17,974 nt of DNA from a candidate division BRC1 bacterium ADurb.BinA292 (lineage in GTDB: Bacteria; Sumerlaeota; Sumerlaeia; MVZB01): assembly GCA_002068205.1 (NCBI GenBank), contig MVZB01000040.1:1-17974 (forward strand), given 5' to 3'. Numbering within the stretch: position 1 is the stretch's first letter; every line of letters begins with the position of its first letter. Made by a program: the position numbers and the translations under genes. The notes below the pieces were generated by a model. That model saw only the letters and a program-made list of their open reading frames with translations. It made no database searches and was not told the DNA's origin. This document shows, piece after piece, positions 1-6,558 of this stretch.

Positions 1-97
1 GGGTTTGGGCGCGTGTCTTGTTACGACCCTCATTCTGTTGGCCGTCGGCTGGCTGCTCTTCCGCCGCTACGCCCGGATGTTTGCCGACGAATTGTGA
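1..97 (+). CDS. C-terminal end of a membrane protein, probably an ABC-2 type exporter permease (partial)
   Basis: Only the last 31 codons are in the window, in the frame beginning at base 2 and ending with TGA at 95-97. They encode one hydrophobic helix (around TLILLAVGWLLF) followed by a short basic and acidic tail ending RRYARMFADEL. A last transmembrane helix followed by an FRR...FADEL-like tail is typical of ABC-2 permeases of the polysaccharide/O-antigen export type, which pair with an ATPase. That family call is inference from a very short stretch; the membrane-protein call is directly visible. The rest of the gene lies to the left of the window. Confidence 0.5.
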   Translation, partial: GLGACLVTTLILLAVGWLLFRRYARMFADEL

Positions 98-207
98 AAA
101 AAGTCCCATGCAGACCGGGCCGATGAAGTTTTCCCGCGCCGCGCCCGACAAGCTGAGTGGGCGCTCCCAGCGATGCGCCGGGCCGGTTTCGCGCTCCCCG
201 CGCATCG

Positions 208-236
208 TTGACGCTTGTCTCTTTATGTCATATCCT
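208..236 (+). promoter_or_regulatory. Sigma70-type promoter for the 256-aa protein gene
   Basis: TTGACG (208-213) and TATCCT (231-236) are separated by exactly 17 bases. Transcription would start near 243, giving a leader of about 55 nt before the GTG at 298. The leader contains a 6-bp hairpin (TGCGGT 246-251 pairing with ACCGCA 261-266) around a T-rich loop. No experimental support is available. Confidence 0.55.
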
Positions 237-297
237 GTTGTTGTCTGCGGTTTTTTGCCCACCGCACACCGATACCCATTGAACAGGACTTCCGTGA

Positions 298-1068
298 GTG
301 GCCACCTTGACTGAACGTGAAGAGATTGAACGCTACCAGAAGCTCCTGGAGGACTGGAAACCGGCGCCCCCTTCCAAGAAATGGAAGACCCAGCCGGTCA
401 CCTCGGGCCCCGCTCGCCCGGCTCCGGCCGCCCCGGCCGCGCCGACGAACGGCCAGCTCCTCCGTCAACCCGGCGCGATCCTGAAGCTGGGCGATGGCCC
501 GGTGGTCATCTACCTGCGGCCCGTGCCGCAGAAGGAGTACCATCTCGTCCTGGCGCTCTTCCCCAACGGGTCGATCAAGACCCAGGGGGTCGCACTCGAT
601 GCCTACCCGGTGGAAGAGCTTGGCGCAATTCCCCCGGTCTGGCTGGAGCGGATGCAACAGGAGATGCGGTGGAACCGCGATCTGATCGTCTTTCACTGCT
701 ACAGTTACGACGACGTCCGCAAACTGCCCGACGCGATGGGCGCTCCTGCGGACGCCCCGCCGGCCGCCCGCACCCCGGTGCCGAGCCCCAAAGCTCAACC
801 CGAGGCCCCGGCCGCGCGGCCCCCGGACGATCCCCAGCCCGCCCCGCCGCGACGCGGCAGTCGGCTCCAGATCCGCTTCGGCAACAACGTCTGGGACGCC
901 ATCTACTGGGGCAAGGACGACCAGGGTCACGTCGTCGCGCATCAGACCAACAATCAATGGGCACTGATGCATCTGGATCTGGACCGCTTCGGCAACGGCG
1001 TTCAGGTCGATCCCAATCCCGATCTGGCCCTCGTCGAGCAGATCGAGAAAAGCCTCCTGGCGCAGTGA
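298..1068 (+). CDS. Hypothetical 256-aa protein with Pro/Ala linkers
   Basis: I do not recognise this protein. The N-terminal 30 residues are charged and helical (MATLTEREEIERYQKLLEDW), followed by a Pro/Ala linker at about residues 35-50. A compact domain at about 53-148 has alternating hydrophobic residues (VVIYLRPVPQKEYHLVLALF). A second long Pro/Ala-rich linker covers about 149-188, and a C-terminal domain of about 65 residues begins RLQIRFGNNVWDAIYWG. There is no signal peptide or transmembrane helix, so it is probably cytoplasmic. The start is GTG at 298 with a weak AGGA-type ribosome site about 10 bases upstream. It is transcribed alone, from the promoter at 208-236 to the terminator at 1181-1214. 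The two-domain architecture suggests a scaffold or binding role, but no function can be assigned. Confidence 0.75.
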   Translation: MATLTEREEIERYQKLLEDWKPAPPSKKWKTQPVTSGPARPAPAAPAAPTNGQLLRQPGAILKLGDGPVVIYLRPVPQKEYHLVLALFPNGSIKTQGVALDAYPVEELGAIPPVWLERMQQEMRWNRDLIVFHCYSYDDVRKLPDAMGAPADAPPAARTPVPSPKAQPEAPAARPPDDPQPAPPRRGSRLQIRFGNNVWDAIYWGKDDQGHVVAHQTNNQWALMHLDLDRFGNGVQVDPNPDLALVEQIEKSLLAQ

Positions 1069-1180
1069 GCCGGACCGCCGCTTAACCCTCTTGGAACCGG
1101 AGTCGCAGTAACCCCTAACCCGCTTTGAAGATGTGCTGATTGGCCGTACCAACGCACTGATACATTTCTCATTCATCCCG

Positions 1181-1214
1181 GAACGTCCGGCCGCCAGGCC
1201 GGACGTTCTTTTTT
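1181..1214 (+). terminator. Rho-independent terminator
   Basis: A perfect 12-bp stem (GAACGTCCGGCC at 1181-1192 with its complement at 1197-1208) encloses a 4-base loop and is followed directly by six T (1209-1214). Only the plus strand has the T tract, so it ends transcripts of the 256-aa protein gene. It lies 112 bases past that stop codon, which leaves an unusually long 3' region. Confidence 0.9.
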
Positions 1215-1232
1215 CCTCGTCTCGGCTTCGCG

Positions 1233-1318
1233 ATCAATCCTGTTTTTGTTGGCATTCCAGATTCGAATTTGTTTCGGATTTTGAAATTCGCGTTTCGTGT
1301 TTCCTATCCGATACTTGT
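1233..1318 (-). repeat. AT-rich degenerate intergenic repeat (AATTCG/TCCGAA type)
   Basis: This stretch just past the truA stop is much more AT-rich than its surroundings. Read on the minus strand it is built from variants of CGAAT, TCCGAA and AATTTC words (GAAACACGAAACGCGAATTT, AATCCGAAACAAATTCGAA). Similar tracts recur between genes in many planctomycete-like genomes, where they yield spurious peptides of the NPKQIRI type. It shows no coding or stem-loop signal. The family assignment is from memory of such tracts, not from a search. Confidence 0.45.
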
Positions 1319-2134
1319 TCAAAAACTCGGCGGCGGCGGCGTCCGCGCCAGCAGCTCTTCGCGCTCCGCTTCGCTGTAGGCCACGCCCATCAGGCACAGC
1401 CCCCCCGGCGGCGCGCACGCCGCCAGTTGCGGCCGCTCGCCCTGCTCCAGGATCCGCAGGAATCGCTCGCGCGACAGCCGCCCCCCCGCCAACGCCGCCA
1501 GGCTCCCCACCATGAACCGGATCATGTGATGCAGAAACGACCGGCATTTGAAGTCGAGGGCGAGCAACGTCCCCGCCTCGGTCAGCGTTGCCTGCTCCAT
1601 CGTCAACACCGTCCGCTTCCCCTGGCACTGACTGGATCGAAAGCCCCTGAAATCATGCGTCCCCCGCAACTGCTCCAGCCCCCATGCCAACCGCTCCAGG
1701 TCAAGCGGCCGGGTCACTCGCCAGCCGCGCGGCGCCAGCGGCCGGCGCAGCCGCTCCCGCAGGATCTGGTAGCGGTACCAGCGGAGGATCGCCCGGCGGC
1801 GGGCGTCGAACGAGGGCGGCGCCTCGGCCGCGTCCAGCACGCCAATCTCCTCGGGCAGGAATATCGTCAGCGCGACGGCAAGGTTCTCCGTCGGGATCGG
1901 ATGGCGCAAATCGAAGTGCACCGGCATCGCCAGCGCGTGAACGCCCGTGTCGGTCCGCCCCGCGGCCGTCACGCGCACCCGCCGGCTGAGCCCCAGCAGC
2001 CGCTGCAGCGCCCCCTCCAGCTCGTCCTGCACCGTCCGCTGACCCGCCTGCGACTGCCAGCCGCAAAACGCCGCGCCGTCATACTGCACGATCAGCCGGA
2101 TCCGCCGGCTGGAAGTCAGTTCTTTCTGATGCAC
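1319..2134 (-). CDS. truA: tRNA pseudouridine(38-40) synthase TruA
   Basis: TruA converts uridines 38-40 in the anticodon arm of many tRNAs to pseudouridine in the cytoplasm. The 271-aa length equals that of the Escherichia coli enzyme (270 aa). The N-terminal half has the family pattern RLIVQYDGAAFCGWQSQ followed by TVQDELEGAL. The catalytic aspartate lies in AGRTDTGVHALA, at about residue 61. The C-terminal half has the conserved FLHHMIRFMVG motif. The start is taken as GTG at 2132-2134; the ribosome site is weak (a GGACGGG-like run). It is divergent from the aldo/keto reductase gene, and the 158-bp gap must hold both promoters. No terminator is visible downstream on this strand, only AT-rich repeat sequence. 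Confidence 0.95.
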   Translation of the reverse strand: MHQKELTSSRRIRLIVQYDGAAFCGWQSQAGQRTVQDELEGALQRLLGLSRRVRVTAAGRTDTGVHALAMPVHFDLRHPIPTENLAVALTIFLPEEIGVLDAAEAPPSFDARRRAILRWYRYQILRERLRRPLAPRGWRVTRPLDLERLAWGLEQLRGTHDFRGFRSSQCQGKRTVLTMEQATLTEAGTLLALDFKCRSFLHHMIRFMVGSLAALAGGRLSRERFLRILEQGERPQLAACAPPGGLCLMGVAYSEAEREELLARTPPPPSF

Positions 2135-2292
2135 CGCCCGCCCGTCCGTCGTAGAATGAGCGCCGTCATCAAGCGTGCCGGAATCGCGTTCGGCGTTGGG
2201 TCCCCGGGCTCATGCCGAGCCGCGCGGGTTCGCCCCCGGCCGCGAGTCCCGACGCGAGCCCACTCTACACCGCCCGCGGAAAGGTGTGCATC

Positions 2293-3273
2293 ATGGATCG
2301 TCGTCGCTTTCTGGCCGCGCTGGCCGCCGCCGGAGCCGTCTCCGGCCTCTCGCCCAGCTATCTTCAGGCAAAGGAGGAGGCCGAAATGAATCCCAAGGGG
2401 CTCCAGCCCGTCGCGCGCCGGCCGCTCGGTCGGACCGGCGAGGAACTGTCGATCATCGGTTTCGGCGGCATCATCGTCATGAACCAGACCCCCGCGGAGT
2501 CGGCCGATTATGTCGCCGAAGCCGTCGACCGCGGCGTCAACTACTTCGATGTCGCCCCCAGTTACGGCAATGCGCAGGAGCGCCTCGGCCCGGCGCTCAA
2601 GCCGCATCGCGACCGCTGCTTCCTGGCCTGCAAGACCGGGATGCGCGACGCCGCCGGCGCGGAGAAGGAACTGCACGAATCGCTCCGCCTGCTTCAGACC
2701 GATCATTTCGATCTGTATCAGCTTCATGGGATCACCGACGTGGAGAAGGACGTCAACGCCGCCTTCGCTCCGGGCGGGTGCATGGAACCGATCCTCAAGG
2801 CGCGCGAGGCCGGCAAGATCCGCTTCCTCGGCTTCTCCGCCCATTCCGAAGAAGCGGCCAACGCCGCCATGGATCAGTTCGATTTCGACACGATCCTCTT
2901 CCCGTTCAATTTCGCCGCCTGGCACAAGGGGCAGTTTGGCCCGAGCATCCACCAGCGCGCCGGCGAACGCAACATGGGCCGCCTCGCGCTCAAGGCCATG
3001 GCGCATCAGTCGGTCGGCAACCGCGAAAAGAAGTGGGACAAGTGCTGGTATATTCCGATCGATGAGACCGACACCGCCGCGCTCGGCCTGCGCTTCACGC
3101 TGGGGCTGCCCGTCGTGGCCGCCATCCCGCCGGGGCACTGGCAGCTCTTCGACATGGCGCTGAGGCTGGCCCAGAGCGGCGCGCTCGACGTCCCGCTCAA
3201 CGATCAGGAACAGGCGGCGGTTCAGGAACTGGCGCGCGCCGCCGATCCGCTGTTCAGCAAATCCGCCGCCTGA
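2293..3273 (+). CDS. Aldo/keto reductase with Tat-type signal peptide
   Basis: This is a 326-aa NAD(P)H-dependent oxidoreductase of the aldo/keto reductase superfamily, a TIM barrel that reduces aldehydes or ketones. The N-terminus MDRRRFLAALAAAGAVSGL has the RRxFL pattern and hydrophobic stretch of a twin-arginine signal, so the folded protein is probably exported. The fold starts near residue 43 (RRPLGRTGEELSIIGFGG). The catalytic tetrad is visible as Asp86 and Tyr91 (FDVAPSYG), Lys114 (ACKTG) and His145 (QLHG). The start is ATG 2293, with GGAAAGG about 8 bases upstream; an in-frame upstream ATG at 2212 has no such site. A DUF971 gene follows after 23 bases, probably on the same transcript. 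The substrate cannot be inferred. Confidence 0.9.
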   Translation: MDRRRFLAALAAAGAVSGLSPSYLQAKEEAEMNPKGLQPVARRPLGRTGEELSIIGFGGIIVMNQTPAESADYVAEAVDRGVNYFDVAPSYGNAQERLGPALKPHRDRCFLACKTGMRDAAGAEKELHESLRLLQTDHFDLYQLHGITDVEKDVNAAFAPGGCMEPILKAREAGKIRFLGFSAHSEEAANAAMDQFDFDTILFPFNFAAWHKGQFGPSIHQRAGERNMGRLALKAMAHQSVGNREKKWDKCWYIPIDETDTAALGLRFTLGLPVVAAIPPGHWQLFDMALRLAQSGALDVPLNDQEQAAVQELARAADPLFSKSAA

Positions 3274-3296
3274 GACCGGCCGCGAAAAGAGTTGTC

Positions 3297-3632
3297 ATGG
3301 CTGACCTGTGGCCCGAGCGGATCGACGCCGTCGCGCCCGACGCGGTCGAAATCCGGTGGGACGACGGCCTCATCACCCGCCACACCTGGCGCCGCCTGCG
3401 CGCCGAATGCCGCTGCGCGTTCTGTCGCGACGAAATGACCGGCCAGCGCACGCTCGATGTCGATGCGATTCCCGCCGACATCCGACCCCTTGAGATCTCC
3501 GTCGTCGGCAATTACGGCCTGCGCATCCTCTGGAGCGACCGGCACGGCACCGGAATCTATCACTTCGGGCTGCTGCGCGAACTGGCCGAATCCACGCCCC
3601 CGGTTCCCCCCGACTCCGGCAACCGGGCCTGA
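3297..3632 (+). CDS. DUF971 (gamma-butyrobetaine hydroxylase-like N-terminal) domain protein
   Basis: This 111-aa protein is a stand-alone DUF971 domain, as found fused to Mrp/ApbC ATPases and at the N-terminus of gamma-butyrobetaine hydroxylase. The signature is ECRCAFCRDEMTGQR, with Cys38, Cys40 and Cys43. His83 lies in WSDRHGTGIYHFGLLRE. In the human hydroxylase the equivalent three cysteines and one histidine bind structural zinc, so this protein probably binds zinc too. The start is ATG 3297, preceded by an AAAAGAG-type ribosome site. It lies 23 bases behind the aldo/keto reductase, likely in one operon. The role of free-standing members is not established; links to Fe-S or metal-enzyme assembly are only inferred from fusions. 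Confidence 0.85.
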   Translation: MADLWPERIDAVAPDAVEIRWDDGLITRHTWRRLRAECRCAFCRDEMTGQRTLDVDAIPADIRPLEISVVGNYGLRILWSDRHGTGIYHFGLLRELAESTPPVPPDSGNRA

Positions 3633-3650
3633 AGTTCACCCCCGCTGCAG

Positions 3651-3688
3651 AATCCGTCTCTCGTCTCGTCTCTCGTCCCTCGTCCTCG
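3651..3688 (-). repeat. GACGAG-type micro-repeat tract
   Basis: This pyrimidine-rich tract on the plus strand is made of TCTCGTC and CCTCGTC words. On the minus strand it reads as GACGAG and GGGACGAGAGACGAG units. It lies between the convergent DUF971 and Dabb genes. The same word family recurs near 4790-4816, 7724-7830 and 9143-9172, always with the purine-rich side on the minus strand. Confidence 0.55.
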
Positions 3689-3734
3689 CCTCGCAAAAGC
3701 GCCTGCTGGTGCCTTCGCTTCCAGCGATTCAATC

Positions 3735-4043
3735 TCACCCCTCGAAATCAAACGCCACCAGCGACTCCGGCCCCGCTTCCAGCACCTCCCGCAGCCGCAC
3801 CTTGACTACCTCGTGCTCGGGATGGTCCATATAGACATCCCTCGCGCCGGCGTCGCTGAACCGCATGATGAACCCGTGCGTAAAACCCTTGTTGATCCCC
3901 TCGGGACCGGAGTACGGCCCCCCCGTGAACGACGTGATGCCCGGAATCTTGTCTCGCAAGGCTTCCAGTTCACCGAACAGGCCCTCCACGACCTCCGGCC
4001 GCACGTTGGCGCGGACTTTCAACAGCACAATGTGATTGACCAT
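3735..4043 (-). CDS. Dabb (stress-responsive A/B barrel) domain protein
   Basis: This is a 102-aa protein of the Dabb family, small dimeric ferredoxin-like alpha/beta barrels. It opens with the family pattern MVNHIVLLKVRANV, then has a helix with LFGELEALRDKIPGI and the GFTHGFIMRFSDAGARDVYMDHPEHEVV segment near the end. Known members include stress-induced plant proteins and bacterial proteins of mostly unknown role. I prefer ATG 4043, because the family starts just before HIVLLK and a GAAAGAG site lies just upstream. An in-frame ATG at 4061 would add six residues. It follows the SDR gene by 24 bases on the same strand, suggesting co-transcription. The function is not known. Confidence 0.85.
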   Translation of the reverse strand: MVNHIVLLKVRANVRPEVVEGLFGELEALRDKIPGITSFTGGPYSGPEGINKGFTHGFIMRFSDAGARDVYMDHPEHEVVKVRLREVLEAGPESLVAFDFEG

Positions 4044-4067
4044 CACTCTTTCGCCTTTCATCTCGCG

Positions 4068-4772
4068 TTACGGGTTCGTGCCCCAGATATCCATGTCGCG
4101 GAACAGCGTGCGGCCGGGCAGGCAGGCCAGGTGCACGATCATCTCGGCCAGATCGGCGGCGTGCAGATGCAGCCCCGTGCCGTATTCCGGCCCTTCGTCC
4201 TCGCGCGTGTCGACGCTGCTGGGGTTGAGCACCATCACGCGGATGTTGTGCCCGCGCACCTCGTACGTCAGCGCCTGGGAGAACCCCTGCAGCCCGAACT
4301 TGCTCGCGGCATACGCCGTCGCGCCCGGGTCCCCCTTCTTGCCGCTCATCGAACCGATCATGAAGATGTCGCCGCGACTGCGCGCCTTCATCGCCGGCAC
4401 GAAGGCGCGCGTCGTCAGGAAGACGCCCGTCAAGTTGGTCCCGATGATCCGGTCCCATTCGGCGAGCGACAGGCTTTCCACCGGTCCGCCGCCGCCGACG
4501 CCGGCGTTGTTTACCAGGATGTCGGGCGTTCCCCGTTCCGCCAGCACCTGCTGCGCCATCGTCTGAACCGCCGTTTCGGAGCGCTGGTCGCAGACGTACG
4601 GATGACAATGGGCGCCGATGCGCCGCGCCGCGTCGGCGAGCGTCTCGGCATTGCGGCCGGTGATGGCGACCGTCGCCCCCGCCGCGTGCAGCGCCCGGGC
4701 GATATGCCGGCCAATTCCCCGGCTCGCGCCCGTCACCACCGCCAGCTTTCCGTCTAGATTCCGCTCTTTCAT
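4068..4772 (-). CDS. Short-chain dehydrogenase/reductase (FabG-like SDR)
   Basis: This is a 234-aa NAD(P)-dependent oxidoreductase of the classical SDR family, a cytoplasmic Rossmann-fold enzyme. The cofactor loop TGASRGIG is at residues 14-21 and the NNAG motif at 88-91. The catalytic set is Asn113, Ser141, Tyr154 and Lys158 (AYAASKFG). Arg40 after the second strand (AITGR) suggests a preference for NADP(H). The closest style is 3-oxoacyl-ACP reductase, but no other fatty-acid genes are nearby, so the substrate is open. It starts at ATG 4772 and is followed by the Dabb gene. Upstream lies a 361-bp gap containing degenerate repeats. Confidence 0.9.
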   Translation of the reverse strand: MKERNLDGKLAVVTGASRGIGRHIARALHAAGATVAITGRNAETLADAARRIGAHCHPYVCDQRSETAVQTMAQQVLAERGTPDILVNNAGVGGGGPVESLSLAEWDRIIGTNLTGVFLTTRAFVPAMKARSRGDIFMIGSMSGKKGDPGATAYAASKFGLQGFSQALTYEVRGHNIRVMVLNPSSVDTREDEGPEYGTGLHLHAADLAEMIVHLACLPGRTLFRDMDIWGTNP

Positions 4773-5133
4773 TCCACCCCTCAGCTAGAAAGTCGTCCCT
4801 CGTCTTCGGCTCTCGAAAACCCGCCCTTCTGTCTGTTTCGTCGTGAATCGGGTACCGGCAGGGACATCAAGGACATCAGAGACACAAGAACGACTTGGCG
4901 AGCGTTTTGAAGCATTCTCGCCCGGCCCGGGCCGCGCGTCAACGACGCCGCGGAGCCGCTGACCCGGGATGCCGTCTGCGCCCCCTGGCCCGGTTCAATG
5001 GACTTGCTTATCCCCAGTTGCACTCCTAGATTAAGATGCCCGTGGCGCGCGGCGGGCGGCCGATGGCGGGCGGTTCCGCTTCGCCGGGCGTGCTGCTGAT
5101 CCTTCAACCACGCGAGCCACAAGGCTGACCATC
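4773..5133. other. Intergenic gap with micro-repeats between SDR and lpxA
   Basis: This 361-bp divergent gap must contain promoters for the SDR gene (minus) and lpxA (plus), but I cannot pick a convincing pair of hexamers. It holds a GACGAG-type tract at 4790-4816 and a second short repeat at 4861-4885 made of GGACATCA units. The remaining sequence is GC-rich. The minus-strand open frame across it (4781-5122) has no ribosome site and translates repeat words such as SLMSLMSL, so I regard it as non-coding. Confidence 0.6.
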
Positions 5134-5937
5134 GTGCCGACCATCATTCATCCCACCGCCCAGCTCGGCGTCGATGTCGAGATCGGGCCCCATTCGATCA
5201 TCGAAGCCGGCGTCTCGCTCGGCGACCGCACCCGCATCGGGCCGCTGGTCCACATCCAGGGCACGACGACGCTCGGCGCCGACAACCAGGTCTACACCGG
5301 CGCCACGCTCGGCTTTCCGCCGCAATATCTTGGCTTCGACGGCTCGCCCACGCGCCTCGTCATCGGCGACCGCAACGTCATCCGCGAATACGTCTCGATT
5401 CACCGCGGCCTGAACCACGAAAGCGAAACGCGCATCGGCGACGACTGCTTCCTGATGGCGACCGCCCATGTCGCGCACGACTGTCAGATCGGCAATCGCG
5501 TGATTCTGGTCAACGGCGTCCTGCTGGCCGGCCATGTCACCGTCGGCGACCGCGCCAATCTCTCGGGCAACGCGGTCTTTCACCAGTTCGTGCGCATCGG
5601 CGCGATGGCGATGGTCAGCGGGCTGTCGTGGGTCAACAAGGACGTGCCCCCGTTCGCGCTGGTGGAGGGGCACCCGGCGCGGGTGCGCGGTCTGAACAGC
5701 GTCGGGATGAAACGGGCGGGCATCGCGCCGGCCGCGCGGCTCGAAATCAAGCGCGTCCTGAGACAGGTCAACGCCCCCGGGCGCAGTCACCGCGAGAACG
5801 CCGCCGCGCTGGACCTGGCGTCGCTCTGCCCCGAGGCCCGCCTGCTGGCCGAATTCTACCTGGACAGCAAGCGGGGCGTGCTGCCGATGGCGCGCGCCGG
5901 CGCCGAAACGCCGGGCGACGCCGCCGACGCCGACTAG
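5134..5937 (+). CDS. lpxA: Acyl-ACP--UDP-N-acetylglucosamine O-acyltransferase LpxA
   Basis: LpxA transfers a 3-hydroxyacyl chain from ACP to UDP-GlcNAc, the first step of lipid A synthesis in the cytoplasm. The protein has 267 residues, against 262 in Escherichia coli. The N-terminal two thirds are hexapeptide repeats of a left-handed beta helix (such as VEIGPHSIIEAGVSLGDRTRIG). The diagnostic REYVSIHRG is at about 84-92. The catalytic histidine is His115 in AHVAHDCQIGN, and VFHQFVRIGA follows at about 148. The C-terminal 80 residues form the helical region. It starts at GTG 5134 with AAGG about 9 bases upstream. It stands alone, without fabZ, lpxD or lpxC beside it, unlike the proteobacterial cluster. 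It indicates that the host makes lipid A. Confidence 0.95.
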   Translation: MPTIIHPTAQLGVDVEIGPHSIIEAGVSLGDRTRIGPLVHIQGTTTLGADNQVYTGATLGFPPQYLGFDGSPTRLVIGDRNVIREYVSIHRGLNHESETRIGDDCFLMATAHVAHDCQIGNRVILVNGVLLAGHVTVGDRANLSGNAVFHQFVRIGAMAMVSGLSWVNKDVPPFALVEGHPARVRGLNSVGMKRAGIAPAARLEIKRVLRQVNAPGRSHRENAAALDLASLCPEARLLAEFYLDSKRGVLPMARAGAETPGDAADAD

Positions 5938-5999
5938 CCGGCGACCGGAAGCGCCCGGATTCTCTCAATTTTCCTGATATTCTTACGATGTGGAAGAGA

Positions 6000-6075
6000 T
6001 GGTCGGGGCGACTGGACTTGAACCAGCGACCTCGCGGTCCCGAACCGCGCACGCTACCAACTGCGCTACGCCCCG
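6000..6075 (-). tRNA. tRNA-Pro (anticodon CGG)
   Basis: A full 76-nt cloverleaf is on the minus strand. The acceptor stem is CGGGGCG (6069-6075) paired with CGCCCCG (6004-6010), with discriminator A at 6003 and an encoded CCA at 6000-6002. The anticodon arm is CGCGG-TTCGGGA-CCGCG, giving anticodon CGG, which reads proline codon CCG. The T arm has the TTCAAGT loop. The anticodon fits the high GC content, where CCG is common. Confidence 0.96.
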
Positions 6076-6138
6076 ACCTGACGGCGATCCGCCGCGAACG
6101 GAAGGGCGGCCCTGAATCGGCCGGCGAGCCCCTCCCGC

Positions 6139-6160
6139 GCTGCCCTGCAACGAGGGCAGC
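6139..6160 (-). other. Hairpin in the tRNA-Pro leader
   Basis: A perfect 7-bp inverted repeat (GCTGCCC at 6139-6145 and GGGCAGC at 6154-6160) with an 8-base loop lies just downstream of the predicted transcription start of the tRNA gene. It would be in the 5' leader removed by RNase P. It has no T tract, so it is not an intrinsic terminator. Its role is unknown. Confidence 0.4.
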
Positions 6161-6168
6161 AATTCAGG

Positions 6169-6199
6169 ATTATAGCCCAACCGCCGGGTGCTTGTGCAA
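6169..6199 (-). promoter_or_regulatory. Promoter of the tRNA-Pro gene
   Basis: A perfect TATAAT -10 box lies on the minus strand (6169-6174), with TTGCAC (6194-6199) as a possible -35 at the long spacing of 19. The start would be near 6162, about 87 bases before the mature tRNA. Confidence 0.55.
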
Positions 6200-6558
6200 C
6201 GGCGAAATCAGCCCAATTTTTCAGAGCGGATGCCCTCCCCTGTCGCCCCTGAGAGCGCAGGGCCTATGGGGGCGATTTCGAGTTGCTCATCAACCTGCGG
6301 TTCACTACGAGGGATGAAAAGGGGGCACGGCCGACTCGAACAACCCAGCCCTTGCCGATTCATCAGCGGAGCAGTCCCGTCAGGGGCGGCAGACTTCAGC
6401 CCGCTCCTTTCAGTGGCGGGAACCGCGGTAGCAAGAGCAACAGAGTCCCCGTAGGGACGGCAGAACTGCATGTGTCCCTTACGTCCCTATTGTTTCTGTC
6501 CTGTCTGAAAGACTGTTTTGCGCACGAGCGACGAGCGCCGATTCTGGAGCAGGGGGCA
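6200..6558 (-). repeat. Repeat-filled non-coding gap, two copies of a CCGTCCCTACGGG-like motif
   Basis: This gap between the tRNA promoter and the binding-protein gene has no credible gene. Read on the minus strand it carries two related short hairpins, TGCCGTCCCTACGGGGAC (6445-6462) and TGCCGCCCCTGACGGGAC (6374-6391), 71 bases apart. Next to the first is a GGGACGTAAGGGACAC tract (6473-6488). A further CCCC/GGGG-rich segment is at 6235-6275. Open frames here on both strands translate repeat sequence only. Such CCGTCCCTACGGG motifs are familiar interspersed intergenic repeats in planctomycete-like genomes, though I could not check this by search. Confidence 0.5.

Noticed and set aside
223..1176. 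Long minus-strand open frame opposite the 256-aa protein
   Set aside because: Arg/Gly-rich shadow frame in GC-rich DNA. The plus-strand gene has a promoter, a terminator and domain-like composition.
3690..3725. Possible terminator after the Dabb gene (AAGCG/CGCTT arms)
   Set aside because: Only a 5-bp stem with a long loop and no adjoining T tract.
4781..5122. 113-aa minus-strand ORF upstream of the SDR gene
   Set aside because: It crosses micro-repeats, has no ribosome site, and translates repeat words such as SLMSLMSL.
6208..6471. ORFs on both strands in the gap beside tRNA-Pro
   Set aside because: They translate the CCGTCCCTACGGG-like repeats; such peptides arise from repeats and show no domain.
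6500..6520. Possible hairpin CTGTCTGAAAGACTGTTTT after the binding-protein gene
   Set aside because: The stem has a mismatch and the T run is on the wrong strand for the minus-strand gene.
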